Of a stretch of DNA of 64,000 bases, positions 19,515-30,512 are shown one piece after another. This DNA is from Epithemia pelagica (lineage: Eukaryota; Bacillariophyta; Bacillariophyceae; Surirellales; Surirellaceae). The DNA lies in assembly GCA_946965045.2 (NCBI GenBank), contig OX337233.1, positions 3,410,001 through 3,474,000 of the forward strand, read 5' to 3'. The number at the start of each line of letters is the position of its first letter. The stretch's first letter is position 1. The position numbers and the translations under genes are program-made. A model generated the notes under the pieces. The model was not told where the DNA came from. It made no database searches and saw only the letters and a program-made list of their open reading frames with translations.

Positions 19515-20714
19515 CTATTCATATTGTTTTGGCCGAGTAGGGGCCTTGCCGAGAGTCAACATACGAGCAAAACATACACTGTTCTTGTCCACAAGAGGAA
19601 GCGTTTCAACCACATTTTCCTCTTCACAGCATGCAAAAGTTGCAATGCCATTCGAAATGGCAATCACGCTACACATGAACCGTCCAACCCTTAGTTCTGG
19701 GAGCTGCCATACCAGGTTCCGTTGCGTGTCCAAAACTTCCACAGAACGCATGTACTCGTCTTCATCTCCTTCTCCACCAACCACAACGAGACAAGATCCG
19801 ACTCGGACCATACCATGACCATGTCGAGCATTGCCAAGAACCAGATCCTTGTGCATCTTCCAGAACTGGTTTGTGAACGGGAGTGCTGATGTTGCATTTT
19901 GGGGTCCTTTGTTTTTGCTCCAGTCATTAAATTCGAGGTACTCCACAGAGTCCATGTAGTCGAGCTCTTCTCCACCCATTCCGCCTACCACATAGACACG
20001 TTGACCAACCACACCCATTCCAAAGTCCCTTCGAGCCACATTCAATGGTGGCCCGGATATAATGACGCATTGACTTTCGGAGCAGGTGTCGAGAATATCG
20101 ACAGATGCGAGAGCCTTTTCAACAGCACTTCCACCCGCCACAACAATGAATCTGTCCTGTACAACGGCTGCGGCGTGTCCCCATTTTCTGCTGGACAAGC
20201 GACACTCTAAAGTCTTCCAGCATTTGATCGTGCCATTTTTGTTGGACCGTTGCAAATCATTGATGTCAATCTTTTCAATCGTATCCAAAACTTGGTGGCC
20301 ATTTCAAGTGTCTGCGGTTTGTTGTCCACCAATGGCGTACAAAGATCCATTGCACACCACAGCTGCAGCGTAATGTCTATTTTCGTTCATGGACGGAGCT
20401 TCTCGCCAGGCCATTGGAGTCGTTTCATCATCATCATCATGGTCCAGTAGATTCACCCAAAGAACCCCATAGGTGAAAGTCAATTCATTCCGCCAACAAC
20501 CTCCCATTACAACCAAGATCCGTCCTTGATTCTTATTGTCGGGGCGATGGATCACAACCGATGCATGTCCGTCGCCCAAATCGATTGGCAAGGGAGGCCA
20601 TGGAGCTGTCCGCCAGGGTGTTGCGTCGTCTTGTTCTTCTTCTCCTGGATTATTGCTGTGGAGGTTTGTAAAAACCAGTCCAGACATCTGCGCTTCTTGT
20701 TGGACGTTGTTCAT
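19515..20714 (-). pseudogene. Kelch-repeat protein, interrupted by TGA, U2
   Basis: Two collinear frames (20,714-20,304 and 20,303-19,515) are in the same phase and separated only by TGA at 20,304-20,306. Joined they would give about 399 residues with kelch blades marked by GG doublets: VVMGG, YAIGG, VVAGG, VVGGM, VVGGE. The stop falls just after the YAIGG blade. The paralogue at 21,032-22,077 has no Cys or conserved residue there, so this reads as a nonsense change rather than a selenocysteine codon. The same TGA is in U3, so it predates the duplication. Such proteins act as beta-propeller interaction modules; no partner domain (BTB, F-box) is seen. Confidence 0.75.
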
Positions 20715-21031
20715 GGTGTTGTTCCGCTTCTCGCGTTCTTCGTTCTCGGTTGCTTCTATGGCAACATGCCTGAGTGGTTTTATAAATTTTGTGATAAAAA
20801 AGATACCCTCCCCTACAACAAAGATTCGGAAAGATATGGACTCTATGTTAGCTGAGATCCAATCTGACTATGGAGGTTAACACACCCACACCATAGTCGG
20901 AGCATGTATCCACAAGAATTATAGTACTCCTATTCATTATTCATCTTATTACAGAGAGACTGTGTTCAACTTATTACAGAGAGACTGTGTGGTCGACGGG
21001 CAAGGAACGGAGTGGAAATCTCTCTCCTCGA
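20715..21031. other. Spacer between the two kelch genes
   Basis: It contains the upstream region of the kelch pseudogene (minus strand) and the 3' flank of the second kelch gene. A 19-base direct repeat CTTATTACAGAGAGACTGTG occurs twice near 20,945-20,990. No gene seen. Confidence 0.5.
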
Positions 21032-22078
21032 CTAGACTGTCTGCCCACCCATCATCAGTGGGGCCTTCTCAAGAGCCATCATACGAGCAAAACATGCACT
21101 GTTCTTGTCCACAAGAGGAAGGGTTTCAATCGCATCTCCTGATCTCCAGCATGAGATTGCTGCAATGCCCTTCGAAATGGCAACCGCGCTATGGTGTCGC
21201 GGTCCAATTCCCTGCTCTGGGAGCTGCCATACCAGGTTCCGTTGTGTGTCCAAAACCTCCACAGAACGCATGTCTTCAGCACCTTCTCCTCCAACCACAA
21301 TGAGACAAGATCCCACTCGGACCACACCATGGCTATGTCGACTGGTGCCAAGAACAAGATCCTTGTGAAACTTCCAGGATTTGTTGGTGAACGGAGATGT
21401 TGCGGTTGCATTTTGGGTTCCTTCGTTTTTGCTCCAGTCATCAAATTCCAGGTACTCCACAGAGTTCATGTACTCGAGCTCTTCGCCACCCATTCCGCCT
21501 ACCACAAAGACACGTTGACCAACCACACCCATTCCAAAGTTTCGTCGAGCGGCATTTAAGGATGGTCTGGATTTAATGACGCATTGACTTTCGGAGGACT
21601 GTGTGTCTAGAATATCGACCGATGCCAGAGACGTCATGCCAGGATTTCCACCCACCACAGATGCCAGAGACGTGCCAGGATTTCCACCCGCCACAACAAT
21701 GAATCGGTCTTGTACCGCGACTGCGGCACACCCACCTCTTCCACTGGACAAACGACACTCTAAAGTCATCCATTGTTTCGTTTCATTGTCCATGCAAGAT
21801 GGACAAAGTAAATCGTCAATGTCAATCCTTTCAATCGTATCATAACCAGCACCGATATATTCAGAATATTGTCCACCAATGGCGTACAGAGCGCCATGAC
21901 ATACCACGGCTGCAAAGAACCGTCGGTCTTCGTTCATGGGTGGAGCTTCTTGCCAGTCCATTGTATCCTGGTCGACATTCAACCAAAAAACCGCATTGGA
22001 GGAAAGAAATTCATCCTCCCACGGACACAACATGTGGGTAGAAGGATTCGGATAAGAATAGCCTCCCAATACGACCAA
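21032..22078 (-). pseudogene. Second kelch-repeat gene, 5'-truncated, U2
   Basis: The frame encodes 348 residues without an ATG at its start. It opens at the blade LVVLGG, corresponding to residue 70 or so of the paralogue at 19,515-20,714, and an in-frame TGA lies just upstream. Kelch blades are clear (VVLGG, YAIGG, VVAGG, VVGGM, VVGGE). Relative to the paralogue there is a small internal duplication (GGNPGTSLASV / GGNPGMTSLASV). Upstream the sequence switches at about 22,085 to the 5' end of a receptor cyclase, so its original N-terminus and promoter are lost. Confidence 0.7.
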
Positions 22079-22080
22079 GA

Positions 22081-22511
22081 TCAGTCCTTGATTCTTGTCA
22101 GTTCATTGGCAAACACTTCAAACTGTTTGATGCAGTCGTTCATTGTGAGGTGTGTGATGCGCCACAGTTGCTCAAGATGTACAGTTGTCCTCTTCTTACC
22201 TGGTGCTCAAATTCATTCGTCTCATCTTGGCGGACGTAATACCACGTTCCTGCAGCAGTGGCAAGGGCAAGAAGGGCCAGGACCACATATACACCAACTT
22301 TGGACCGGACGACAGCTTTGGTCTCCTCCTTGGCAATCTGGAGATTTGAAGACTCGGAAGTTTGTGTGCCGTGGCCATTCGATGATGAACCCTCGTCCAT
22401 CGGGCCATCGTCTCGATGCACCGCTCCCTCCGAAGATTCCGAGCTGTCCTCTGTTGTTACTCGACCAAGTTCGATCAAAGTAGGATCCTCATGGCTTTCA
22501 TGACGGTTCAT
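22081..22511 (-). pseudogene. 5' end of a receptor-type nucleotidyl cyclase, U2
   Basis: Exon 1 (22,511-22,200) encodes 104 residues: an acidic Ser-rich cytoplasmic head, a transmembrane helix (about 74-94, VGVYVVLALLALATAAGTW) and a juxtamembrane segment ending FEHQ. A GTAAG donor at 22,199 and acceptor ending AAACAG at 22,123 join it in phase to FEVFANELTRIKD and a stop. A short head, one membrane span and a QFxxFANEL start of the extracellular part match diatom receptor guanylate cyclases. The rest is missing, replaced by the truncated kelch gene. The predicted 117-aa product would be a membrane stub. The catalytic exon at 26,028-26,128 could be from the same family, but it is on the opposite strand. 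Confidence 0.6.
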
Positions 22512-23557
22512 GATGACAAGAAAACTGAAAGCAATGTGTAGTTTGCAAGGATGAACTTTGCTTTATGAGTTTTGTGGCATGAGTTTTTTTCTCTCGACCA
22601 CTTTTACTCGTCGTTGGGTCTCTACCCTACACATTATCTTTTCATCGGGGTGTCAATGGGCATTATCCCTATCAACAACCATCTGCAATGTTCTGAGGAT
22701 CTGTTCTTTGTGCATGAGCTGGTACGGATGTGATATATACAATACCTTGACCTTACCATTGGTGCAGTCCAAAGTTGGAAGGATGCCCTGCCATATTCTC
22801 AGGAGCGGATGTAGCGAAGGCGTGTTCTCATAAGCTACGGTGATAAGTGGTGTTTGACGGTTTCAGAAAGAATGTCGATTCTCTGCAACCAACCACCAAG
22901 GGCGATCTAATCGTGTCTTGGTAGGGGGAGAAAGAAACATTTTGACAATATGATCTGAACTGATCTGAACTCACGGAGATCGATTCTTGAGAATCACTGA
23001 TGGGATTATGGCCACGGTCCTCTTTCTCTGATTTCCAAGAAGGCATGACGAAAGCGGGCATAACAGGGCGATAGAGTACCGTCGCAGCAATCGACTTGGT
23101 TCCTACGTCGAATGGCCTGCCATTCGAGGCATAACTCGCGACAGCATCACAAAAGACTAGTGAGCCCAGGATATGCGAACACTTTGGTTTGCTACGGAGT
23201 ATATGATTTGATATCGGCAATCGGAAGCCTAGTTTGAGAAGTCAGACGGGACCCGAGTCCCGTACAAAAGTCGTTCAGTCGTGGTACACGTTTCTAGTCA
23301 CGACTTTGACGCGACTTCTTTCAATTTCTGTCGTATCTTCCGCTCCGTTTTGTGAGAATGCCATGGCTCGTGTACCAGCTTGGGGTGTTTGGTACCGGGT
23401 ATGGGCCGAAATGGCAGTCGAGTAGCATTGCAAGCTAGGTGGACGGGGGAAGCGGAAGCTTGGTCCCATGGTCGTGGTTAAGCGGCTCATTCGGGTGGTG
23501 GGTGGTGGTGATGTGATTGTTTGTGTGCACTTGGTGGGACTGTGGACCTGCATGCAC
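22512..23557. other. Cyclase upstream region and unassigned sequence
   Basis: A minus-strand frame at 22,828-23,220 (130 aa) begins with ATG but has no recognisable domain, and in U3 it is broken by TAG where U2 has TCG. I do not call it a gene. The remainder shows no coding signal. Confidence 0.4.
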
Positions 23558-23677
23558 AAGACCAATTTGTGAGAGAGTCCAACTCAACAAAAGTGAAAAA
23601 ACGATACAGAGCGTTACAATAGACTGTTCATCGGTTTTTCGGTTTTGTTGAGTGATGCGCTCTCACAAATTGGTCTT
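23558..23677. repeat. 120-bp hairpin (MITE-like), U2
   Basis: The ends AAGACCAATTTGTGAGAG and CTCTCACAAATTGGTCTT are exact inverted complements. The pairing continues inward with gaps (ACTCAACAAAA against TTTTGTTGAGT), giving two arms of about 50 bp around a short centre. It lies 15 bp outside the cassette left arm. No clear target duplication. The U3 copy is at 33,361-33,480. Confidence 0.75.
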
Positions 23678-24292
23678 TCTGCGAGTCCCACGCTCTGACT
23701 TTGCTTCATGTTGCAGCTCCGGGTTTATTGTCTCTATGAGAGAAGCGACAATGACAATAGGTCTACATACTTTCATACTTTTTCACCCATGAACCTGTAT
23801 TTTATAGTCGTCTACATGGCTATCCTCGTTTCCGTTCCTTTGGACTCTGTCTTGGACTCTGTCTCGGTTGTGCCTCTCTCATCGAGGGAGTATGCACAAG
23901 TTTGTTGGTCATCGTGTACGCCATATCTTCGGATGGGACCTTCCCTTCGGTTCCAACTCTGTGACGCTTGAAACCCGTCGTCGTTAATACCCCAGGCAAA
24001 GCAAAAGAGACACAGGATCCTGTCACAAGACCATTCCATCTCGCCGCACCACCCAACCTGAATCTTCACATGGAATGTTTTGGATCATCTGCCAGATGTT
24101 GGGTGTGCCTACTTGTGGCGATTTAACGACTACCGTTACACGACAAAGTGCTTGAGACGGGCATACGGTCAGACGGTCGTCAGAATGAATTTGCCCGAAA
24201 GAGACATCTATCGACCCGTGTGGCTTGCCATTTGCCATTGTACAAGTATTGTATGATATCTAACGTGGACCCATTCTCTTCTCTTGTCCACA

Positions 24293-25867
24293 ATGACGAG
24301 AATTAAGAGGAAGTACACGTCGACAATCCCAACGTTGGGCGAGGGAATTCCCCGGCTGAAGAGACTCGTCTCGGAGACGGGCCCTTCCATCCCTACGGAC
24401 GAGGAACATGAGAAAGTTGCGTTTCGCGTGCGCGAGTTTGGGCTGTTAGGGCAGGAGACGTTCAGCGAAATCAAGGACTTTCGCACGAAGCTGGAGGTGA
24501 TAGACGGGCGAATGACGTACGTCACAGAGAACGACATTGCTTTAACCGTTCGGAGCTTCGTTGCATCGATCGTCGATGCGCTTGGTCTAAGCGGCGATAT
24601 CAAGGTCTACACCGCGATTGGCGTGTTTAAGCTTCGTCCAGACTTGTGGGTCGTGACTCTTCATGCAATGCCTATCGGTGTCATTGAAGTAAAAAAACCA
24701 GACATTTTGGGAAACGAAACTGCTCTGGACCACCCAAACGTACTCGGAGAACTATACGACTTCATGAAGCACCTGCCCAACTTTTATGGCGTATCCCCTG
24801 CATTTGGAATTGTAACGAATCTCAACGCGTGGCGTATCGCCTGGTTCCCAGACGCCGAAACGGACCGTTTTGCTGCGGAGGAAGAGGAGGTAGAAGAAGA
24901 CCATGTCGATGCGCTTATCTCGCAAGTTCCTAGTGATAGCGTACTGTCTATCGCCTCGCACCAAATCGATAATGATGGCAAGGATGACGATGTTGACGGC
25001 GATGATGTGAAGTGCACGGCCGACGAAAAACCCACCGATCGGGTATTGCATGTCTCAAGAATCTTTCACAAGAATGAAAACGATAGCGTCGCCGTCAAAG
25101 CTATTGCGGCTGCTCTTCTGAAAATGTCGAAAGCCGAAAGGCGGCCGTACGGCGATCCTTTTCAAGATCTTGACAAGCGCTCGTTACTGAAATTCGAGAA
25201 AGGAGACAACGCGTCTGTGTTTTGGACTCGTCTGACGCTTACCAATGGTCCCCAATGGGACAGAGTAGCTAACCCCAAGAGATGGCTCATCGCAATAGAT
25301 GACCTTGGATATGGAGCCCACGGACGAGTTTGGTTGTGTTGCTCGAGCGGTGGCGCAGTCTGTGTGTTGAAGTTCGCACTCGATGGAAATGCGGCATCGC
25401 TAGATAAAGAAAAGGAAGTTTGGCAGAAAGTGTACCCTGCACAAATCAAAGTTCATCGGGAGAACTGGTGTGGTGAGCCCGCCCTTCGAATGCCACACTT
25501 TGCGAAAGTTGCGGAAGCCGACCGAAACGACTTTGTCCCACAGGTAAAGGCAACCTTAATGGCTAACTTTCACAACAGAGGCATTGTTCATAAAGATGTG
25601 TCTTGGAGAAACATTGGGCAGTACGTAACAATCGCTGGCACCCCGAAGGCCATAGTCTTCGACATGGGGAGTGTGAGAGATCTGCAAGACGGTGAGGGAG
25701 AAGAATGGGTAACGGAGGCCTGCGACAAATTGATAGAGTAACACGGACTTTGATTTCGGTACGATTCGGTTCAATATCCCAGTCACGTTCCCATTTCAGA
25801 GCAGTCACAAAACTTGATTGAGAGTATGTTGCATTCGGATCCCAAACAGCGACCGTCGTTGGAGTAA
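24293..25867 (+). CDS. Crinkler-type nuclease-fold/protein kinase fusion, U2 copy
   Basis: The coding sequence is identical in translation to the U1 copy at 6,252-7,826: D117...E132-V-K134 nuclease core, acidic linker, kinase with HKD435xxxxN440 and D457-M-G. The unspliced frame ends at 25,741. A GTGAGG donor at 25,692 and CATTTCAG acceptor ending at 25,799 would add a 68-nt exon and end at 25,867. Two identical intact copies imply recent duplication or gene conversion. The promoter would lie within the left arm and the 190 bp after it. In CR proteins the N-terminal module usually targets the protein and the C-terminal domains act in the nucleus of a target cell; I see no secretion signal, so a defensive or intragenomic role is equally possible. 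Confidence 0.62.
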
Positions 25868-26027
25868 GTTGCCAATCATCCATTCTTGTTTCATCGTTGC
25901 ATCCCACAGTCGGCGCCATTGATGGCGTTACAAGCACCACCGACCTGGACGTTTGACGATCGTAAGTTTCTTTAATAGCATGATCGGGTTGCTTCAGTTC
26001 CTCTCATCTCACCCGCTCTCCTTCTAG

Positions 26028-26128
26028 ATGTTCGCCGATATTGTCGGATTCACTGCATGGAGTTCAGCCCGAGAGCCCAAACAAGTTTTTCTTTTATCGG
26101 AGACAATCTATCAAGAGTTTGACCCCAT
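26028..26128 (+). pseudogene. Orphan class III cyclase catalytic exon, U2
   Basis: This is the same 101-nt exon as at 7,987-8,087, with the same TTCTAG acceptor and GTGAGT donor. It encodes the FADIVGFTAWSS start of a class III cyclase domain only. Confidence 0.75.
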
Positions 26129-27274
26129 GTGAGTACAACATGTATGCATAGGCCCTCACCTTCATGATATTTCAACAGCTCACACAGTTGGTGGATTTTG
26201 ATCCAAAATATCCGGTTCCCTTCCATGTCAAGATTCAGGTTGGGTGTCGCGGCGAGATGGAATGGTCTTGAGACAGGAGTCTGTGTCTCTTTTGCTTTGC
26301 CTAGGGTACTACCTAGTTACGACGGGGTTCAAGCGTCACGGTTTTGGAACCGAAGGGAAGGTCCCATCCGGAGATATGGCGTACACGATGACCAACAAAC
26401 TTGTGCATGCTCCCTCGATGAGAGAGGCACAACCGAGACAGAGTCCAAAGGAACGGAAACGAGGATAGCCATGTTGTAGACGACTATAAAATACAGGTGC
26501 ATGGATCAAAAAGTATCTAGTAGACCTATTGTCATTGTCGCTTCTCTCATAGACACCAAAAACCCTGAGCTGCAATATGAAGCAATGCCAGAGTTGGAAC
26601 TCCAGGCAGCGTTGGATTTTGAAATAGAAATAGAAATGAGAAGGTCTATGCAACGGATCTAAAAGCTATACCATATAATATCGATTGCCACATAACTGGA
26701 AAAGGGGCCCCCTCTTTTTCTCTTCGTCTCTCCCCGAGACAGACTCCCACATTTTTGTCAAACACTCCACAAAAAAAAAAAGCGACGCGTCTAGATGTCT
26801 ATCATATGTAATAGACGATGGACTTGAAGTTTCACATGCTTGCCTCTCTAGACCACCCTTAATAGTCCCATCCATCCTTCTATTATCCATCCTTCTATTA
26901 TTCGAAAAAGGTTGTTGATTGAACATCCATCGTGGCCAAAGTGCACCAGCATTAAGAAATTGGAGTTTGTGTTTTGACGAATCAATCACGCATATCTCGT
27001 TTGTGTTTGCCACGTTTGAGAGAGTGAAGAAAAGCCAAACACACCCGAACGAGAAATCACTGCTTGCCATCACGACAGTCACATCTATTTACAAAACCAA
27101 GTATAAAGACCTTAGACTCTACCTCTGCGATTGACACACCCACTCTCCCCCAGACTTGTGAACTTTCTCCTCTCTCCATTGATTTTCATTGAACGAAACC
27201 ATTACAGAATGAAGGCTTTGGGTGTGACTCCAAAACCAGTTGGAAAGGACGACACACTCTAATTGTCGTCCGCC

Positions 27275-28675
27275 ATGGACTCGCAATTGGATTTGACGGC
27301 CTCTTCGTCATCCGAACTCTTTGTTGCTTCTCGATCGGAATTTCAACAAGTGGTGCAAAAGTACAAGGCCATTTTGGATATACCTCGCAACGAAACCGAT
27401 GGTACCTTGAATGAAACCGAAGCCTTGGCACGCATTGAAGACCTGTTCGATCCTGACTTTGTCCGTCATAGCGAAGGTGATACGGACGCCAATTTGTGTG
27501 ATTTCAAGGCCGAATTGTTGCAATTGGGTCGTTATCCGTCTTTGCATTTCAAATTGTTTCGATACAAACAAGTGGCGGCCGGCATTATGGATTATTATTT
27601 GCGCTTTTCGACGCAAGACAAGCAATTTGTCATCAAGGGTCTGGCCTACTTTCGCAAGGCTCGAATTTACAAGACCGAAGTCACACGGACGGCCTACGAT
27701 AAAGTGTCGGGACAAAAATCGGCCACCCAAGAAACGCCCCTGACCCGAGACCGGACCGAACGACAATTTGGCTGTCGCATTTATGAATTGCCGTCCATGG
27801 TTCATGGACAATTGTTGGGGGTCGGTGGTAACATGTTGCCCGTCGAAGAAAAGTATGAACTCTTGCGCATCTTTTTGGTCTACGATAACAAACAACATCC
27901 AACTGACAATGACAGTGGTGTTCGCAATAGCAGTGGTGGTGGTGGTGGTTGGAACAAAATGTTGAATTTCTGGCGAGACCAGTATTCGTTGCGACTGGTG
28001 GACAGTAAAGATCAACCTTACGTCAAGGGTGCCAGTATTACCTTTTCGCGACGTGCCTGTGGATCTCGACGCATGATTTTGTGGAACGAGCGTAAGGAAC
28101 CTCTGGCCTTGGCCTATCGACACAAGAAGCACGGATTTTGGAGTATTTGTGGAACACGGCCCTTGATTCCCGGTCCTCATCACTATTCGGAACCCAAATT
28201 AGAAGATGTGGGAGAGTCCAATGTCGTGGCCTTTTATCCCTGGTTTCGCATCAAGTTGGTCCACACGTCGGCAGGACGGTTGTACTTTGGCGAAGTTCTT
28301 ACGTTTGATGTGGAGGGGACCGAACGAGACGAGTCGTCGTCTGCGGAAACAATGACAGCGACACCCGCGGAGGAGCATGCCAGTCCTACCACCCAAGTGA
28401 CTCCCAGCGCCACGACTGCCCGAGTGGACTTTGAACCGATTTACAAAGTGACGGAAACCCGTGACAGTCAGGAACGGATTGTGACCATTTGTGATTATTA
28501 CAAGTCCAAGGATCATTTGGGTATTGTCAAATCCAGTTACAATCCACATCGTCGACTCACACAACTTATTCACAAAGAAAAAGAAGCGAGGCGCGTTCAA
28601 GTCGATGTCGCTCCGGGAGTGGATCCGGCCTTGATTCTGTGTATTGCCTCGTGTTTGGAAATGATGGAACTCTAG
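27275..28675 (+). CDS. LURP-one/tubby-C-terminal-like protein, intact copy (466 aa)
   Basis: The ATG at 27,275 follows a TTG that opens the frame slightly earlier; ATG with a GCC context is the likelier start. The N-terminal third is charged and helical. From about residue 230 there is a beta-rich segment (YSLRLVDSKDQ, SRRMILWNERKEPLALAYR, KHGFWSICG) and, after a Ser/Thr-rich insertion near 355-385, a C-terminal strand plus helix (VDVAPGVDPALILCIASCLE). That strand-then-buried-helix ending is typical of the tubby/LURP-one/scramblase barrel, which is why I suggest the family; the match is from memory of the fold and is tentative. No signal peptide or membrane span. The U2 copy has a nonsense mutation, so this may be the only functional copy here. 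Confidence 0.6.
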   Translation: MDSQLDLTASSSSELFVASRSEFQQVVQKYKAILDIPRNETDGTLNETEALARIEDLFDPDFVRHSEGDTDANLCDFKAELLQLGRYPSLHFKLFRYKQVAAGIMDYYLRFSTQDKQFVIKGLAYFRKARIYKTEVTRTAYDKVSGQKSATQETPLTRDRTERQFGCRIYELPSMVHGQLLGVGGNMLPVEEKYELLRIFLVYDNKQHPTDNDSGVRNSSGGGGGWNKMLNFWRDQYSLRLVDSKDQPYVKGASITFSRRACGSRRMILWNERKEPLALAYRHKKHGFWSICGTRPLIPGPHHYSEPKLEDVGESNVVAFYPWFRIKLVHTSAGRLYFGEVLTFDVEGTERDESSSAETMTATPAEEHASPTTQVTPSATTARVDFEPIYKVTETRDSQERIVTICDYYKSKDHLGIVKSSYNPHRRLTQLIHKEKEARRVQVDVAPGVDPALILCIASCLEMMEL

Positions 28676-29312
28676 TACTCTCCTCTGAGTACAGTGGACC
28701 AAAAATCAAACGTACGCCGCCACAGGCTACAAGGTTGCTTTGTCTCCTCTCCCAGTTCTTAACCCCATTCAATCATGAAGCTGCTTCGAACACAGTAGCA
28801 AATTGAGCAATTCACACGACCAACATGCTCTTTTGCATGTCTGTGATACACTTAAAATGAAATGGCCTCACACATTTCGAGATCTGTTGGACACCTTGGG
28901 ATCTGTTGGAGAGGAAGAAATCCTAACTGAAGCAGTATACCCTCTAGACAAGCGTGGATATCGCCCTTTGCACAGTATACAACGGATAATGTTAGTAGTC
29001 GCCTCAGAGGGGATCATTCCCCCTGACCGGAAACTTTGTCACCGAGATTACTCTTCCTCCAAGGCCTCTATCTCTTCCTTTCGTATAGTGTAGACAATCG
29101 TAGAGAATGAGAGACACATCGTTTGGTCGGCCGGCTCCCAAACCAAAAATACCTACGGTAGAATAAGGAAGAAAAAACGAGATAGATGACTTTATCTTAT
29201 GCCATGAGCAGTGTTCTATTCGTAGTGGGGCCTTCTCGAGAGCAATCATACGAGCAAAACATGCACTGTTCTTGTCCACAAGACACCCAACGTAATGAAA
29301 CTTCCACATACA

Positions 29313-30512
29313 CTATTCATATTGTTTTGGCCGAGTAGGGGCCTTGCCGAGAGTCAACATACGAGCAAAACATACACTGTTCTTGTCCACAAGAGGAAGC
29401 GTTTCAACCACATTTTCCTCTTCACAGCATGCAAAAGTTGCAATGCCATTCGAAATGGCAATCACGCTACACATGAACCGTCCAACCCTTAGTTCTGGGA
29501 GCTGCCATACCAGGTTCCGTTGCGTGTCCAAAACTTCCACAGAACGCATGTACTCGTCTTCATCTCCTTCTCCACCAACCACAACGAGACAAGATCCGAC
29601 TCGGACCATACCATGACCATGTCGAGCATTGCCAAGAACCAGATCCTTGTGCATCTTCCAGAACTGGTTTGTGAACGGGAGTGCTGATGTTGCATTTTGG
29701 GGTCCTTTGTTTTTGCTCCAGTCATTAAATTCGAGGTACTCCACAGAGTCCATGTAGTCGAGCTCTTCTCCACCCATTCCGCCTCCCACATAGACACGTT
29801 GACCAACCACACCCATTCCAAAGTCCCTTCGAGCCACATTCAATGGTGGCCCGGATATAATGACGCATTGACTTTCGGAGCAGGTGTCGAGAATATCGAC
29901 AGATGCGAGAGCCTTTTCAACAGCACTTCCACCCGCCACAACAATGAATCTGTCCTGTACAACGGCTGCGGCGTGTCCCCATTTTCTGCTGGACAAGCGA
30001 CACTCTAAAGTCTTCCAGCATTTGATCGTGCCATTTTTGTTGGACCGTTGCAAATCATTGATGTCAATCTTTTCAATCGTATCCAAAACTTGGTGGCCAT
30101 TTCAAGTGTCTGCGGTTTGTTGTCCACCAATGGCGTACAAAGATCCATTGCACACCACAGCTGCAGCGTAATGTCTATTTTCGTTCATGGACGGAGCTTC
30201 TCGCCAGGCCATTGGAGTCGTTTCATCATCATCATCATGGTCCCGTAGATTCACCCAAAGAACTCCATAGGTGAAAGTCAATTCATTCCGCCAACAACCT
30301 CCCATTACAACCAAGATCCGTCCTTGATTCTTATTGTCGGGGCGATGGATCACAACCGATGCATGTCCGTCGCCCAAATCGATTGGCAAGGGAGGCCATG
30401 GAGCTGTCCGCCAGGGTGTTGCGTCGTCTTGTTCTTCTTCTCCTGGATTATTGCTGTGGAGGTTTGTAAAAACCAGTCCAGACATCTGCGCTTCTTGTTG
30501 GACGTTGTTCAT
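29313..30512 (-). pseudogene. Kelch-repeat protein, interrupted by TGA, U3
   Basis: This is the U3 copy of 19,515-20,714, with the same in-frame TGA (30,102-30,104). It differs by a few residues, for example YVGGG instead of YVVGG in one blade, which changes a blade-core Val. Retention of the stop in both units dates it before the tandem duplication. Confidence 0.75.

Larger units (their letters stand above)
23693..26595. mobile_element. Inverted-arm cassette with nuclease-kinase gene and cyclase exon, U2 (uninterrupted)
   Basis: Two inverted arms of about 390 bp (23,693-24,087 and 26,199-26,595, about 90 percent identical) flank a 2.1-kb centre with the Crinkler-type gene and an orphan cyclase exon. 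The layout resembles a non-autonomous DNA transposon or foldback element with captured genes. I find no transposase inside and no flanking target duplication. The site GGGTG at 24,097-24,101 is the empty gypsy target. It could instead be an ancient palindromic duplication rather than a transposon. Confidence 0.6.
16857..26656. repeat. Tandem segmental duplication unit U2 (about 9.8 kb)
   Basis: From 16,857 the sequence matches 26,657 onward at about 99 percent to position 24,105, where U3 is broken by gypsy. The offset changes only from 9,798 to 9,803 because of a few small indels. The cassette part (24,106-26,656) matches 6,065-8,614 of U1. The junction between units is the end of the right arm region (GCAACGGATCTAAAAG) running into the next unit. 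Confidence 0.93.

Noticed and set aside
20304-20306. Selenocysteine reading of the kelch TGA
   Set aside because: The aligned paralogue has no Cys or conserved residue there and no hairpin resembling a SECIS was evident downstream.
22828-23220. 130-codon minus-strand ORF
   Set aside because: Interrupted by TAG in U3 and without a recognisable domain.
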